Under the pieces are notes generated by a model. It did not search any database. It saw only the letters and a list, made by a program, of their open reading frames with translations, and was not told the origin of the DNA. DNA of 49,541 bases from assembly GCA_900753325.1 (NCBI GenBank), contig CAADYO010000008.1, forward strand, positions 1-49,541, given 5' to 3'. Every line of letters begins with the position of its first letter. Positions within the stretch are counted from its first letter, which is position 1. Both the position numbers and the translations under genes were made by a program. This DNA comes from Bacilli bacterium. Its GTDB lineage: Bacteria; Bacillota_I; Bacilli_A; RF39; UBA660. Positions 8,182-15,404 of the stretch are shown piece by piece.

Positions 8182-8754
8182 GTGCTTTTAACACTTTTTG
8201 AAAAAATTGGTTTAGTATTTAAAACAGTTTTTTCATCTTTTGCTAGTGTTGAATTATTTATAATTATACTTCTACTATTTTCATTTTTAGTAATAAATGC
8301 AAAAGTTAATAATAAGATTGTTAAATATGGATTTTTAACTTTAGTAGTTGGCTTTATTATAGGTGTTATATGTTTTAATACAGCTTATGCTGGCTATTGT
8401 TTTGATTATTTATTGAAATGTATTATGAACTATATATATTTTCCATCTACAGTTATTTATTTTTTAATAGTTATTTTAGCAACCATTTTAGTTATTATCT
8501 CAGTTTTTAGCAAGAAAATTTCAGTAGTTATGAAATACGTATATGCAGCTTTTTTTAGCTTTATATATTTATTATTCTTTAATTTTATTTTGGTTATTAT
8601 TGAGGCAAAATTAGATTTGGCTGATAAGGTTAGTTTGTATCAAAATAATACTGTTCTTTCTATTGTTCAGATTAGTAATTTGGTTTTTGTTATATGGTTG
8701 CTTGTCATTTTATTTTATAAATTATTTATCTTTTTTAAGAAAAAATATGATTAA
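8182..8754 (+). CDS. Multi-pass membrane protein next to the sortase
   Basis: About 190 aa with roughly five hydrophobic segments (near residues 20-35, 45-65, 80-105, 115-140 and 160-182 of the chosen protein) and no motif I recognise. The longest open frame begins at 8167, but GGAGGTGAT at 8169-8177 can only serve the GTG at 8182, so that start is chosen. It is the third gene of the adhesin-sortase unit, starting 14 nt after the sortase stop, and is followed by a terminator. A helper role in sorting or export is possible from position alone. Confidence 0.75.
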   Translation: MLLTLFEKIGLVFKTVFSSFASVELFIIILLLFSFLVINAKVNNKIVKYGFLTLVVGFIIGVICFNTAYAGYCFDYLLKCIMNYIYFPSTVIYFLIVILATILVIISVFSKKISVVMKYVYAAFFSFIYLLFFNFILVIIEAKLDLADKVSLYQNNTVLSIVQISNLVFVIWLLVILFYKLFIFFKKKYD

Positions 8755-8759
8755 AAAAG

Positions 8760-8787
8760 CTTTGAATTTTAAGATTCAAAGTTTTTT
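8760..8787. terminator. Bidirectional terminator between convergent genes
   Basis: Perfect stem CTTTGAAT / ATTCAAAG, with A-run on the left and T-run on the right, so it can stop both the + strand adhesin operon and the - strand vanY-type gene. Confidence 0.85.
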
Positions 8788-8809
8788 CTTTATTGTAATT
8801 TCAAGGCTT

Positions 8810-9697
8810 TTAATTGTCTAAGTTTTGTGCATAGTATTCTTCATAACACATGTTGTTGTCATGAATGTATTTAGCTATTTCTTTACCAACGTATCTATAG
8901 TGCCATGATTCATATTCATATCCTGTTTCTAATACTTTATCTTTTGGGAATCTTAAGATAAAGCCATATTTGTATGCATTATTTTGCATCCACTCATATT
9001 CTTTGGTTTTTTCAAAATTTGTGAAATATTCTTTTTTATTGTCTATGTCAACGGCAAGTCCAGTTTGGTGTTCTGAGTATCCTGGTCTTGCGGAATAAGT
9101 ATCAGCATTATCGTAGCCATCCTTTTTAGCGTAATTGTTATATAAAGTGTTTTGATAAGCATAATCTCTGTAACTTGACATGGCGTTTATTGTATAATTT
9201 TCTTTTTCTGCAGCTGCGGCTAATTCTTCAAAAGCCTCTTTTGCATAGCTAACTAATTTTACTGCTTTTGATGAGTATTTTGAACTAACTATTTGAAGGC
9301 TTTCTGGTATATAATCTTCTGTTACATAATTATATTTGTTTACTAGAATTTTTTCAGTATTTAAGTATTTACTTGGTTTAGTATTAGTATAATATTTGTT
9401 GTTTAGTCCTATGTTAACGTTTGTTATAACTTTTTCAATTGATAAGTCGGGATTTTTTTGCCTATATTCTTCGTATTCTTTTACATTTTCATCCTTGTAA
9501 TATTTTAATTCCTTTTTAGCCTTTTCCATTTCTGTTAGTTCTTTTTGTTCAACAACTTTTGGCTCTTTTTTATTGATGCCTTTTTTTTCATTACTCTTAT
9601 TAGCTTTTGTAAGTCCATATGTAATACTTATAACTATTAATGTTATGCATATTATGAATATTATTAAATTTTTTGTTTTTATTTTTTTCTTTTTCAT
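8810..9697 (-). CDS. vanY: VanY/M15B-type D-alanyl-D-alanine carboxypeptidase
   Basis: Membrane-anchored zinc carboxypeptidase (295 aa) that trims the terminal D-Ala of peptidoglycan stem peptides. The N-terminal lysine-rich stretch and one hydrophobic segment (10-29) form a signal anchor, followed by a charged, probably coiled region (45-85). The M15B domain covers about 135-275: S175/R177 in SSYRDY, H210 and D217 in SEHQTGLAVD as zinc ligands, and E263 with H266 in ESWHYRYVG as catalytic base and third ligand. All key residues are intact. It is the only intact conserved gene on the minus strand in this part. There is no van ligase or regulator nearby, so glycopeptide resistance is not implied; ordinary wall trimming is more likely. 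Confidence 0.92.
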   Translation of the reverse strand: MKKKKIKTKNLIIFIICITLIVISITYGLTKANKSNEKKGINKKEPKVVEQKELTEMEKAKKELKYYKDENVKEYEEYRQKNPDLSIEKVITNVNIGLNNKYYTNTKPSKYLNTEKILVNKYNYVTEDYIPESLQIVSSKYSSKAVKLVSYAKEAFEELAAAAEKENYTINAMSSYRDYAYQNTLYNNYAKKDGYDNADTYSARPGYSEHQTGLAVDIDNKKEYFTNFEKTKEYEWMQNNAYKYGFILRFPKDKVLETGYEYESWHYRYVGKEIAKYIHDNNMCYEEYYAQNLDN

Positions 9698-9749
9698 CTA
9701 ATCACCTAATAATATAATAGCATTAAAGTTGAAATTTATGTATAAATTT
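9695..9749. repeat. Duplicated divergent-promoter region, copy A
   Basis: About 54 bp, starting at the vanY start codon (read on +) and running to TTTATGTATAAATTT. It matches 11085-11140 at most positions, including the reverse-strand ribosome site (AGGTGATTA), AATATAATA and AATTTATGTATAA blocks. It seems to hold two back-to-back promoters: one for vanY on the minus strand, the other on + strand (TATAAA at 9741). Confidence 0.6.
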
Positions 9750-9842
9750 ATTCTATTATTGTGTCTACTATTTGTTAAGGATTATGTAAAAATTTATAAT
9801 AGTGAGGAAATATGTTATACTGAAGTTAGGAAGTGTTTACTC

Positions 9843-10562
9843 ATGAATAAGAAACAATATACTGCTGATAAAATTATTGAATTTGATAAGTATTTATCGA
9901 GTGTTAAGATTGATGTGGCAGATGGATATAAATTAATTAATCCATTTAATAGTGATTTGAAGCATCAAACGGCTCAAGTTATACAATCTTTTTATCATAA
10001 GTTTTATGATGATACTAAAAAAAGAAGAATGATTTTAGGAAGTTCTCCGGCTAGAAGAGGTAGTGCCATAACTGGAGTTCCCTTTGAAGATGCAGCCCAT
10101 TTACAAAATCAAACTGGTATATATATTGATAATTTTTATGTTAATAAATCTTCATCTAATTTTTTGTATGATGTTATAGAAATGTATGGAGGAACTGAAA
10201 AGTTTTATAATGATTTTTATATGAATTTTGTTTGTCCATTAGGAATTGCAAAAGTTAATTCAAATGGTAGAGAGGTAAACTGTAATTATTATGAAAATAA
10301 AAATTTATTGATGAGTTTATATGATTTTATTGTAGAAACATTAGCAATGCAAGTTGAATTCAATATAGATAGATCTGTGTGCTATTGTATTGGTACTGGA
10401 GAAAATTATAAGTTCTTAAATGAAATAAATGAAAAATTTAATTTTTTTGATAAGATAGTTCCTTTAGAACATCCACGTTTTATAATGCAGTATAATTCTC
10501 GGAATAAGAATTATTATTTGGAAAAGTATTTAGAAGCATTGAAAGAAAGTAGCCTATACTAG
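9843..10562 (+). CDS. SMUG2-like uracil-DNA glycosylase family protein (DUF4918)
   Basis: Predicted DNA glycosylase (239 aa) that would remove uracil or other damaged bases. The key block at 66-81 (GSSPARRGSAITGVPF) fits the GxNPxRxGxxxTGIPF-type active-site loop of SMUG2/DUF4918 proteins, and a late HPRFIMQY block around 208 matches the family C terminus. The longest frame starts at 9729, but its first 38 residues look like non-coding DNA with promoter elements (TGTTATACT at 9813), so ATG 9843, with AGGAAGTG upstream, is preferred. The gene stands alone, divergent from vanY. Substrate range is not evident. Confidence 0.85.
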   Translation: MNKKQYTADKIIEFDKYLSSVKIDVADGYKLINPFNSDLKHQTAQVIQSFYHKFYDDTKKRRMILGSSPARRGSAITGVPFEDAAHLQNQTGIYIDNFYVNKSSSNFLYDVIEMYGGTEKFYNDFYMNFVCPLGIAKVNSNGREVNCNYYENKNLLMSLYDFIVETLAMQVEFNIDRSVCYCIGTGENYKFLNEINEKFNFFDKIVPLEHPRFIMQYNSRNKNYYLEKYLEALKESSLY

Positions 10563-10681
10563 ATTAATTATAGTGAACTATTAGATTATATTAAATTAAT
10601 GGCTTTTAATAGTTGTTTTGAATGAAAAAATTTATATGAATTTGTAAATTGTTTTATGGTGTTCAAAATCAAGAAAAATGT

Positions 10682-11087
10682 TCATCTTTTTTTGTAATAC
10701 TTATCTTTATTTAGAACTAAGCCTTTAATTTTTTCTTGTGTTTTTATGATTACTGTTTCAGTATTTATAATTTCATTATATTTAATTATTATTAAACTGT
10801 TCTCTATTAATATTGTTGAAATAATTTCTGCAAAGCAGTCAAAAGTTTTATCATTATTGAAATATTTATAATATGTTACTTTTAAGTCTTTTTTAATTTT
10901 AATGCTATAGATGTAGCGATATATTTCTAGAATGTTAGCGGTAATTTATTCATCTTTTAGATTATAAATGTTGATGTTTTATATTTTCTCTTTCAATAGT
11001 TAAAGTATTTATAGGTATTTTCTTCAATATCATTATCACAGTATAATTTTATAAAGTTGTTTGAATTTTTTCTTTAGTGTTGGTCAT
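10682..11087 (-). pseudogene. Decayed gene of unknown function
   Basis: The 613-nt gap between 10563 and 11175 holds the remains of a minus-strand gene. It has a good ribosome site (CTAGGTGATTA) and ATG at 11087, but reads only MTNTKEKIQTT before a stop. Shifted frames then continue (NNFIKLYCDNDIEENTYKYF), with more stops. From about 10945 to the TGA at 10682 there is an uninterrupted 87-codon frame with no start codon, containing KVTYYKYFNNDKTFDCFAE and IIKTQEKIKGLVLNKDKY. The original protein was about 135 aa, lysine/isoleucine-rich and not recognisable. The 10563-10680 part shows nothing I can name. Confidence 0.6.
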
Positions 11088-11140
11088 ATTAATCACCTAG
11101 CAATATAATATTATTAAACTTACAATTTATGTATAATTTT
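11085..11140. repeat. Duplicated divergent-promoter region, copy B, with the dacA promoter
   Basis: Second copy of the 9695-9749 element. It holds the ribosome site of the decayed minus-strand gene and, on the + strand, TATAAT at 11132-11137 (preceded by TATG) about 40 nt before the dacA start, probably the dacA promoter. Confidence 0.6.
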
Positions 11141-11175
11141 GTAGTTCTTTACATAGAAAATTGTAGGAGGTAGAC

Positions 11176-12330
11176 ATGAAATTAATATGTAAATTTTTAA
11201 TTGTTGCTTTGTTAGTGTGTCCTTTTTTTGTTAACGCTGAAGATACTAGTGATCCTATTCCTAATGCCAAGGCTGGTATTTTAATTGAAGCTAATACTGG
11301 TAAAATTATTTTTGAAAAGAATAAAAATGATAAGCTGGCAATTGCATCAATGACTAAGATGGTTGCTCAAATTATTATTTTGGAACAAGTAGAAAGTGGA
11401 AAGTTAAAGTGGGATGATGTAGTTACAGTTAGTAAAAACGCTGCTGATATGGGTGGATCGCAAATTTATATTAGTGAAGGAGAAAAAATTACAGTAGAAG
11501 ATTTAATGAAGGGTATTTCTATGGCATCTGGTAATGATGCAACCGTTGCAATGGCTGAAAAAATTGCTGGTAGTGAAGAAAAATTTGTTAAACTAATGAA
11601 TAAAAAAGTAAAGAAATTAGGTTTAAAAAATACATTTTTTAAGAATTGCACTGGTCTTGATGAAGATGGACACTATTCTAGTGCATATGATATGGCTATG
11701 ATTGCTAGGGAATTAGTTGTGAATCACTCAGAAATATTAAAATTCTCTTCAATGTATGAGGATTATTTAAGAGAGAATACGGAAAATAAGTTTTGGCTTG
11801 TTAATACTAATAAGCTTGTACGTTTTTATGAAGGAGCAGACGGTTTAAAAACTGGACACACTGATGATGCTGGTTATTGTTTAGCAGCAACAGCTAAGAA
11901 AAATAATATGCGATTAATTGGAATTGTACTAGGTGAAGAAAATAGTAAAGTACGTAATAGTGAGGCTATGTCACTTCTAGATTTTGGCTTTTTAAATACG
12001 CAATTTAATTTAATTAAAAAATCAGGTGAAGTTGTTGAAAAGATTAAATTAGATAAATCTAATCGAAAAATTATTGATGTTGCTTTAAAGGATGATTTAG
12101 GTGTAATTGAAATGGCTGATGATAATAAACATAATTATAAATATAGAATTGTTTTGGATGACATTAAATTACCTTTAAAATCTGGTAGTATTGTTGGAAA
12201 AATAATTGTTAGTGAGAAAAATAAAGATATATTGGAAGGTGATTTGGTTATAAATGACGATATAAAAAAACTTAGTTTCTTAGAACTTTTCTATAATAAC
12301 TTCAAAAGTATTGCTGATGGTGAACTATAG
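11176..12330 (+). CDS. dacA: D-alanyl-D-alanine carboxypeptidase (PBP5/DacA type, S11)
   Basis: Secreted serine-type carboxypeptidase (384 aa) that removes the terminal D-Ala from peptidoglycan pentapeptides. A signal peptide covers 1-21 (cleavage near VNA). The penicillin-binding motifs are intact: S58-M-T-K61, S118-G-N120 and K225-T-G227. A beta-rich PBP5 C-terminal domain follows, and the end (FLELFYNNFKS) could be the amphipathic membrane-attachment helix. GGAGGTAG gives a good ribosome site. It is a separate unit with a promoter inside the 11085-11140 element. It acts on the same bond as the vanY-type enzyme 1.5 kb upstream, so the cell has two mechanistically different DD-carboxypeptidases here. 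Confidence 0.95.
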   Translation: MKLICKFLIVALLVCPFFVNAEDTSDPIPNAKAGILIEANTGKIIFEKNKNDKLAIASMTKMVAQIIILEQVESGKLKWDDVVTVSKNAADMGGSQIYISEGEKITVEDLMKGISMASGNDATVAMAEKIAGSEEKFVKLMNKKVKKLGLKNTFFKNCTGLDEDGHYSSAYDMAMIARELVVNHSEILKFSSMYEDYLRENTENKFWLVNTNKLVRFYEGADGLKTGHTDDAGYCLAATAKKNNMRLIGIVLGEENSKVRNSEAMSLLDFGFLNTQFNLIKKSGEVVEKIKLDKSNRKIIDVALKDDLGVIEMADDNKHNYKYRIVLDDIKLPLKSGSIVGKIIVSEKNKDILEGDLVINDDIKKLSFLELFYNNFKSIADGEL

Positions 12331-12494
12331 GAAGTTCTATTGTAATTATTTAAAAGGTGTTAAAACGCTAAAATATTTAGATGAGAGGCTGCTTTGTAAT
12401 CCATTGTTGTTATATGGTGCTCATTAAAATATAACTTTATTTCTTTATTTTATTGATGTATAATTATATAAGATACTAATATTGGAGTGATGAT

Positions 12495-13475
12495 ATGGCA
12501 AATAATAAAAATAAAAAACGAAATAAGAATAATAAAAACAATACTGTATCTAAAAGTACTAGTAAATTTAGTAGATATGAGAAAATAAAAGATAATTATG
12601 ATGATATAGATTTATCAGCTACACAACAGCAGCAATTAGTTTTTGATGATGTTGATTTAGATGCTACCATTAATTTAGATACAAGTTTTATGGATGGTAA
12701 AAATAAAGAAAAAAATAAAAAAATTCTGGAAGAAGTTGTTAATAGAGATCAAAAATATTATGATAATACTAGAAAAAAAAGTCATGGATTTTGGAACTTA
12801 TTGCTTGTATTTTGCTTGTGTTTAGTTATAGTTGGATTACTTTATGTTTTGTTTACAACTGACGGAGATAATAAACAAACTGAAGCTCCTAAAAAAGATA
12901 TTATTGTTAAGCAAACTATTGATGATAATTATTTATTTATAGGCGATAAAATTACTGAGGATTATGATCTTTTAAAATACTATGAGAAAAAACCTGTTGT
13001 TAATGAAGGAAAAGCTGGTAATATGACTGATGATATTTTAAATAATATGAAAAATAGAATATATCAGTATAATCCTTCTAAAATATTTTTACTTATTGGT
13101 ATCAATGATATTGATAAAGGTAAATCTTCTTTGGAAATTACTGATAATATTGAAAAAATTATTAAATTAGTCAAAGAAAATAGGCCTTGTTGTAAAATCT
13201 ATATTGAGTCAATTTATCCGGTAAATAAATCAGATGATGAAAAAGTTAGTGATAAAGTTAGAGATAAGGATTTTGATAATGAAAAAATTATGGAAGTTAA
13301 TAAATCTTTAGAAAAACTAGCGGATGAGGAAGATGTTACTTATATTAATTTATATGATAAGTTAATAGATAAGAATGGTAATTTGAAGTTGGAATACACT
13401 TCAAATGGATTATATATATCTGATGATGGCTATGAAAAAATTACAGAAATATTAACTAAATATCTTAAAGATTAA
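12495..13475 (+). CDS. Membrane-anchored SGNH/GDSL-fold protein lacking catalytic residues
   Basis: 326 aa: a basic, Asn/Lys-rich cytoplasmic tail (1-95), one membrane helix (about 99-120), then an extracellular SGNH-hydrolase fold (145-326). Fold landmarks are clear: FIGDKITEDYDL at 148 (block I), NEGKAG at 170 (block II), LLIGINDI at 199 (block III) and NGLYISDDGYEK at 304 (block V). But block I has GDK instead of GDS, so the nucleophile is Lys152, and block V has NxxY instead of DxxH, so the Asp-His pair is gone. The oxyanion Gly and Asn remain. It is probably a non-enzymatic, ligand-binding or scaffolding descendant of a wall esterase. A TATAAT at about 12460 and GGAGTGATG site precede the ATG. 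Confidence 0.85.
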   Translation: MANNKNKKRNKNNKNNTVSKSTSKFSRYEKIKDNYDDIDLSATQQQQLVFDDVDLDATINLDTSFMDGKNKEKNKKILEEVVNRDQKYYDNTRKKSHGFWNLLLVFCLCLVIVGLLYVLFTTDGDNKQTEAPKKDIIVKQTIDDNYLFIGDKITEDYDLLKYYEKKPVVNEGKAGNMTDDILNNMKNRIYQYNPSKIFLLIGINDIDKGKSSLEITDNIEKIIKLVKENRPCCKIYIESIYPVNKSDDEKVSDKVRDKDFDNEKIMEVNKSLEKLADEEDVTYINLYDKLIDKNGNLKLEYTSNGLYISDDGYEKITEILTKYLKD

Positions 13476-13502
13476 CTATTAATTAATTTTAATAGTTTTT
13501 TT
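13474..13502 (+). terminator. Intrinsic terminator after the SGNH-like gene
   Basis: Perfect 9-bp stem AACTATTAA / TTAATAGTT, beginning inside the stop codon, followed by a run of T. Confidence 0.8.
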
Positions 13503-13563
13503 ATTAGTTATTTTTCTTTTGCTTTAGCATATATTTAAGTGTAGAAAGGAATGAATAATATTT

Positions 13564-13824
13564 ATGGAAACACTTAAAGTAAGCAGTAAATCTAATCCTA
13601 ATAGTGTAGCAGGGGCTCTTGCAAATGTATTTAGAGAGAAAGGTACTGTTGAGATTCAGGCTGTTGGTGCTGGAGCCTTGAACCAAGCAATTAAAGCTGT
13701 TGCAATAGCGAGAGGATTTGTAGCTCCATCAGGTAAAAATTTGGTTTGCATTCCGGCATTTCAGGATATAGCAATAGATGGTGAAGAGCGAACCGCTATT
13801 AAACTAATTATAGAGGCTAAATAG
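13564..13824 (+). CDS. spoVS: Stage V sporulation protein S
   Basis: 86-aa SpoVS, a small Alba-like nucleic-acid-binding protein that in B. subtilis affects septation and coat assembly. The sequence is highly conserved along its length: KVSSKSNPNSVAGALANV, QAVGAGALNQAIKAVAIARGF and FQDIAIDGEERTAIKLI. It is flanked by terminators on both sides, so it is a stand-alone unit. SpoVS homologues also occur in some non-sporulating bacteria, so alone it does not prove sporulation, but cotE at 26931 supports a spore-forming ancestry. Confidence 0.95.
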   Translation: METLKVSSKSNPNSVAGALANVFREKGTVEIQAVGAGALNQAIKAVAIARGFVAPSGKNLVCIPAFQDIAIDGEERTAIKLIIEAK

Positions 13825-13838
13825 TCTCTTTTTTTTTG
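13812..13838 (+). terminator. Terminator overlapping the spoVS stop
   Basis: Stem AGAGGCT / AGTCTCT (one G-U pair) around an AAAT loop, followed by nine T. The stop codon lies in the loop. Confidence 0.8.
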
Positions 13839-13882
13839 CTAGTTTATATGATAAACTTATATTAGAATGGAGATGGTTGTAT

Positions 13883-15082
13883 ATGGCAGCTAGGGAAGAA
13901 ATGATCGTTTGTAGTGCATGTGGTGCAAAAATGAAAAAAAGTCAACGTTGCTGTATGAAGTGTGGTCAGCTTAATTATAGTCATCTTGAAAATGCTTCTA
14001 TGTTAAAGTTTGCTAACAATAGTGTAAATAATAATTCATATGTTGTTGGTAGTGGAAAACTTATTGGTAGAAATAATGGTAAGGAGAAAACTGGTGGTGA
14101 TAACTTTTCTTATGAAATAGCTTCTAATGCTGGAGATAGAAAGACTTGTTTGATACTTAACTTTGGTTTATTGATAATAGCAACAATTCTTCTATTTTTA
14201 ACGGTTTATGATACAGGTGATGCTGTTTTAGATGTTTTGACTTCTACGTCTTTTAACATAATGCTTATTATTTTATTATTTTCTTTTTTAGAAAGTGTTT
14301 CTATGCAATTTTTATATATGAAGGCTAATAAACCTTGGTGGAGTTTTTTCATTCCTTTTTATAATTGGTATGTTTATTTTGAGATTACGATGAATAAAGG
14401 CTTATTATTTTTAACTTTGTTTATACCAGTTGTGGGAGTTATTTTCTTCTTAGTATCAATGTATAAATTGGGTGAGAAGTTTGGCTATTCTGGTATATTT
14501 AGTCTTTTACTTTTTCCTATTGCTTTACCTGTAATTGGTTTTAATACGGCATCTGCATATGAAGAAATTTATTATGTTTCTTCAGAAAATATCTCAAGTG
14601 ATAGTGCTTTAGCAAAAGAATATAAATCTAATAAGAATCTTCTCCTTACTATTTTTATATTAATGTTTATTGATGCTATTGTATTGATATATTTCAATTT
14701 AAATACAATTATTAATAAGATTGATAAGTTAAAATTTATTTATGATAGCGGTCAAATATTAGAAACTTTAAAAGATGATATAGCAAGTAGTGATTATGTT
14801 TGTGATAATGGTTTTAATATTAATGATGATGGTACCTTTTATGTTATGTTTGGTGATGATGAAGATAATTTTAAAAGTGATATAGAAAATATTGATGAAT
14901 ATTCTGGTTATATAAAAGTTGTTAATAGTACTGGTCATCAAAAATTTTTGATTACTATTTATAATGATAAATTTGGTATAGAGAATGCTTCACTTACTTC
15001 TTTAAAAAAATATAAAGTTGAAGTTAATAATGCTTCAAATGTTAAGAAACTTGATAATATAATTAAGTGTTATAAAAAATAA
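13883..15082 (+). CDS. Zinc-ribbon multi-pass membrane protein (DUF5684-like)
   Basis: 399 aa. The N terminus has a zinc ribbon (CSACGAKM ... CCMKCGQL). A membrane domain begins near residue 90: two helices, then the conserved block ANKPWWSFFIPFYNWYVYFEI, which is typical of the DUF5684 family (often annotated as signal-peptidase-like), two or three more helices, and a last helix near 255-275. The C-terminal about 125 residues are predicted extracellular, acidic and unique. The function is unknown. ATG 13883 is chosen over TTG 13877 because GGAGATGG lies 6 nt before it. The next element downstream is the serS T-box, with its own promoter. Confidence 0.8.
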   Translation: MAAREEMIVCSACGAKMKKSQRCCMKCGQLNYSHLENASMLKFANNSVNNNSYVVGSGKLIGRNNGKEKTGGDNFSYEIASNAGDRKTCLILNFGLLIIATILLFLTVYDTGDAVLDVLTSTSFNIMLIILLFSFLESVSMQFLYMKANKPWWSFFIPFYNWYVYFEITMNKGLLFLTLFIPVVGVIFFLVSMYKLGEKFGYSGIFSLLLFPIALPVIGFNTASAYEEIYYVSSENISSDSALAKEYKSNKNLLLTIFILMFIDAIVLIYFNLNTIINKIDKLKFIYDSGQILETLKDDIASSDYVCDNGFNINDDGTFYVMFGDDEDNFKSDIENIDEYSGYIKVVNSTGHQKFLITIYNDKFGIENASLTSLKKYKVEVNNASNVKKLDNIIKCYKK

Positions 15083-15084
15083 TG

Positions 15085-15113
15085 TTGCTAAAATCTTAAT
15101 TATGTCATATAAT
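15085..15113 (+). promoter_or_regulatory. Promoter of the serS T-box leader
   Basis: TTGCTA (-35) and TATAAT (-10) with a 17-nt spacer, starting right after the stop of the upstream gene. Confidence 0.75.
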
Positions 15114-15119
15114 ATTGAC

Positions 15120-15312
15120 AAGTCGATGATTAGAACTAATAATAAGATTATTTAAGCAAAGAGAAATCATGGTTGGTGGAAATGATTGTTAGATACTTAT
15201 TTATCTACTCTATAGATGATATTTTATCCGGGTAATACCGTTATTTAATTAAGATAAATAAAGGATGGCACCGTGCTATTTAGCACTCCTTATAGTGTCA
15301 TTCTTTTTATTT
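15120..15312 (+). promoter_or_regulatory. T-box riboswitch (tRNA-Ser sensing) upstream of serS
   Basis: Leader RNA that reads through into serS when uncharged tRNA-Ser accumulates. The T-box core is at 15261-15275 (AAGGATGGCACCGTG). The antiterminator can be drawn exactly: AAGGA + GTGC pair with GCAC + TCCTT (ending near 15291), leaving the TGGCACC bulge. The bulge TGGC would pair with a GCCA tRNA 3' end, i.e. discriminator G, as in tRNA-Ser. The competing terminator pairs GGATGGCAC with GTGTCATTC (two G-U pairs) and ends in TTTTTA near 15309. Stem I lies before it, with an AGAGAAATCATGGTTGGTGG apical part around 15160-15180. TCT codons near 15206-15215 could be the specifier; this is not certain. 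Confidence 0.92.
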
Positions 15313-15329
15313 TTATGGGAGGCTTTTAT

Positions 15330-15365
15330 ATGATTAGTTATTTTGTCTCGAGTAAGACTTTGTAA
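15330..15365 (+). other. Possible 11-codon leader ORF between T-box and serS
   Basis: GGGAGG at 15318-15323 is followed 6 nt later by ATG and a frame reading MISYFVSSKTL then TAA, ending 39 nt before serS. Three of eleven codons are serine. It may be chance; there is no hairpin I can pair with it. Confidence 0.25.
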
Positions 15366-15404
15366 GATATGTTATTAAAATTAAAAAGGAAATGAGGAAT
15401 AAAT

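Noticed and set aside
8810..9697. Vancomycin resistance locus
   Set aside because: A VanY-type enzyme alone, without VanHAX or a VanRS pair nearby, is an ordinary wall-trimming enzyme in many Bacillota.
9729..9842. Signal-peptide-like extension of the DNA glycosylase
   Set aside because: The hydrophobic stretch is AT-rich promoter DNA read by chance; a secreted DNA glycosylase makes no sense and a good start with ribosome site is at 9843.
12331..12494. Small RNA or small gene between dacA and the SGNH-like gene
   Set aside because: No open frame with a ribosome site and no stable hairpin was found; only a TATAAT near 12460 for the downstream gene.
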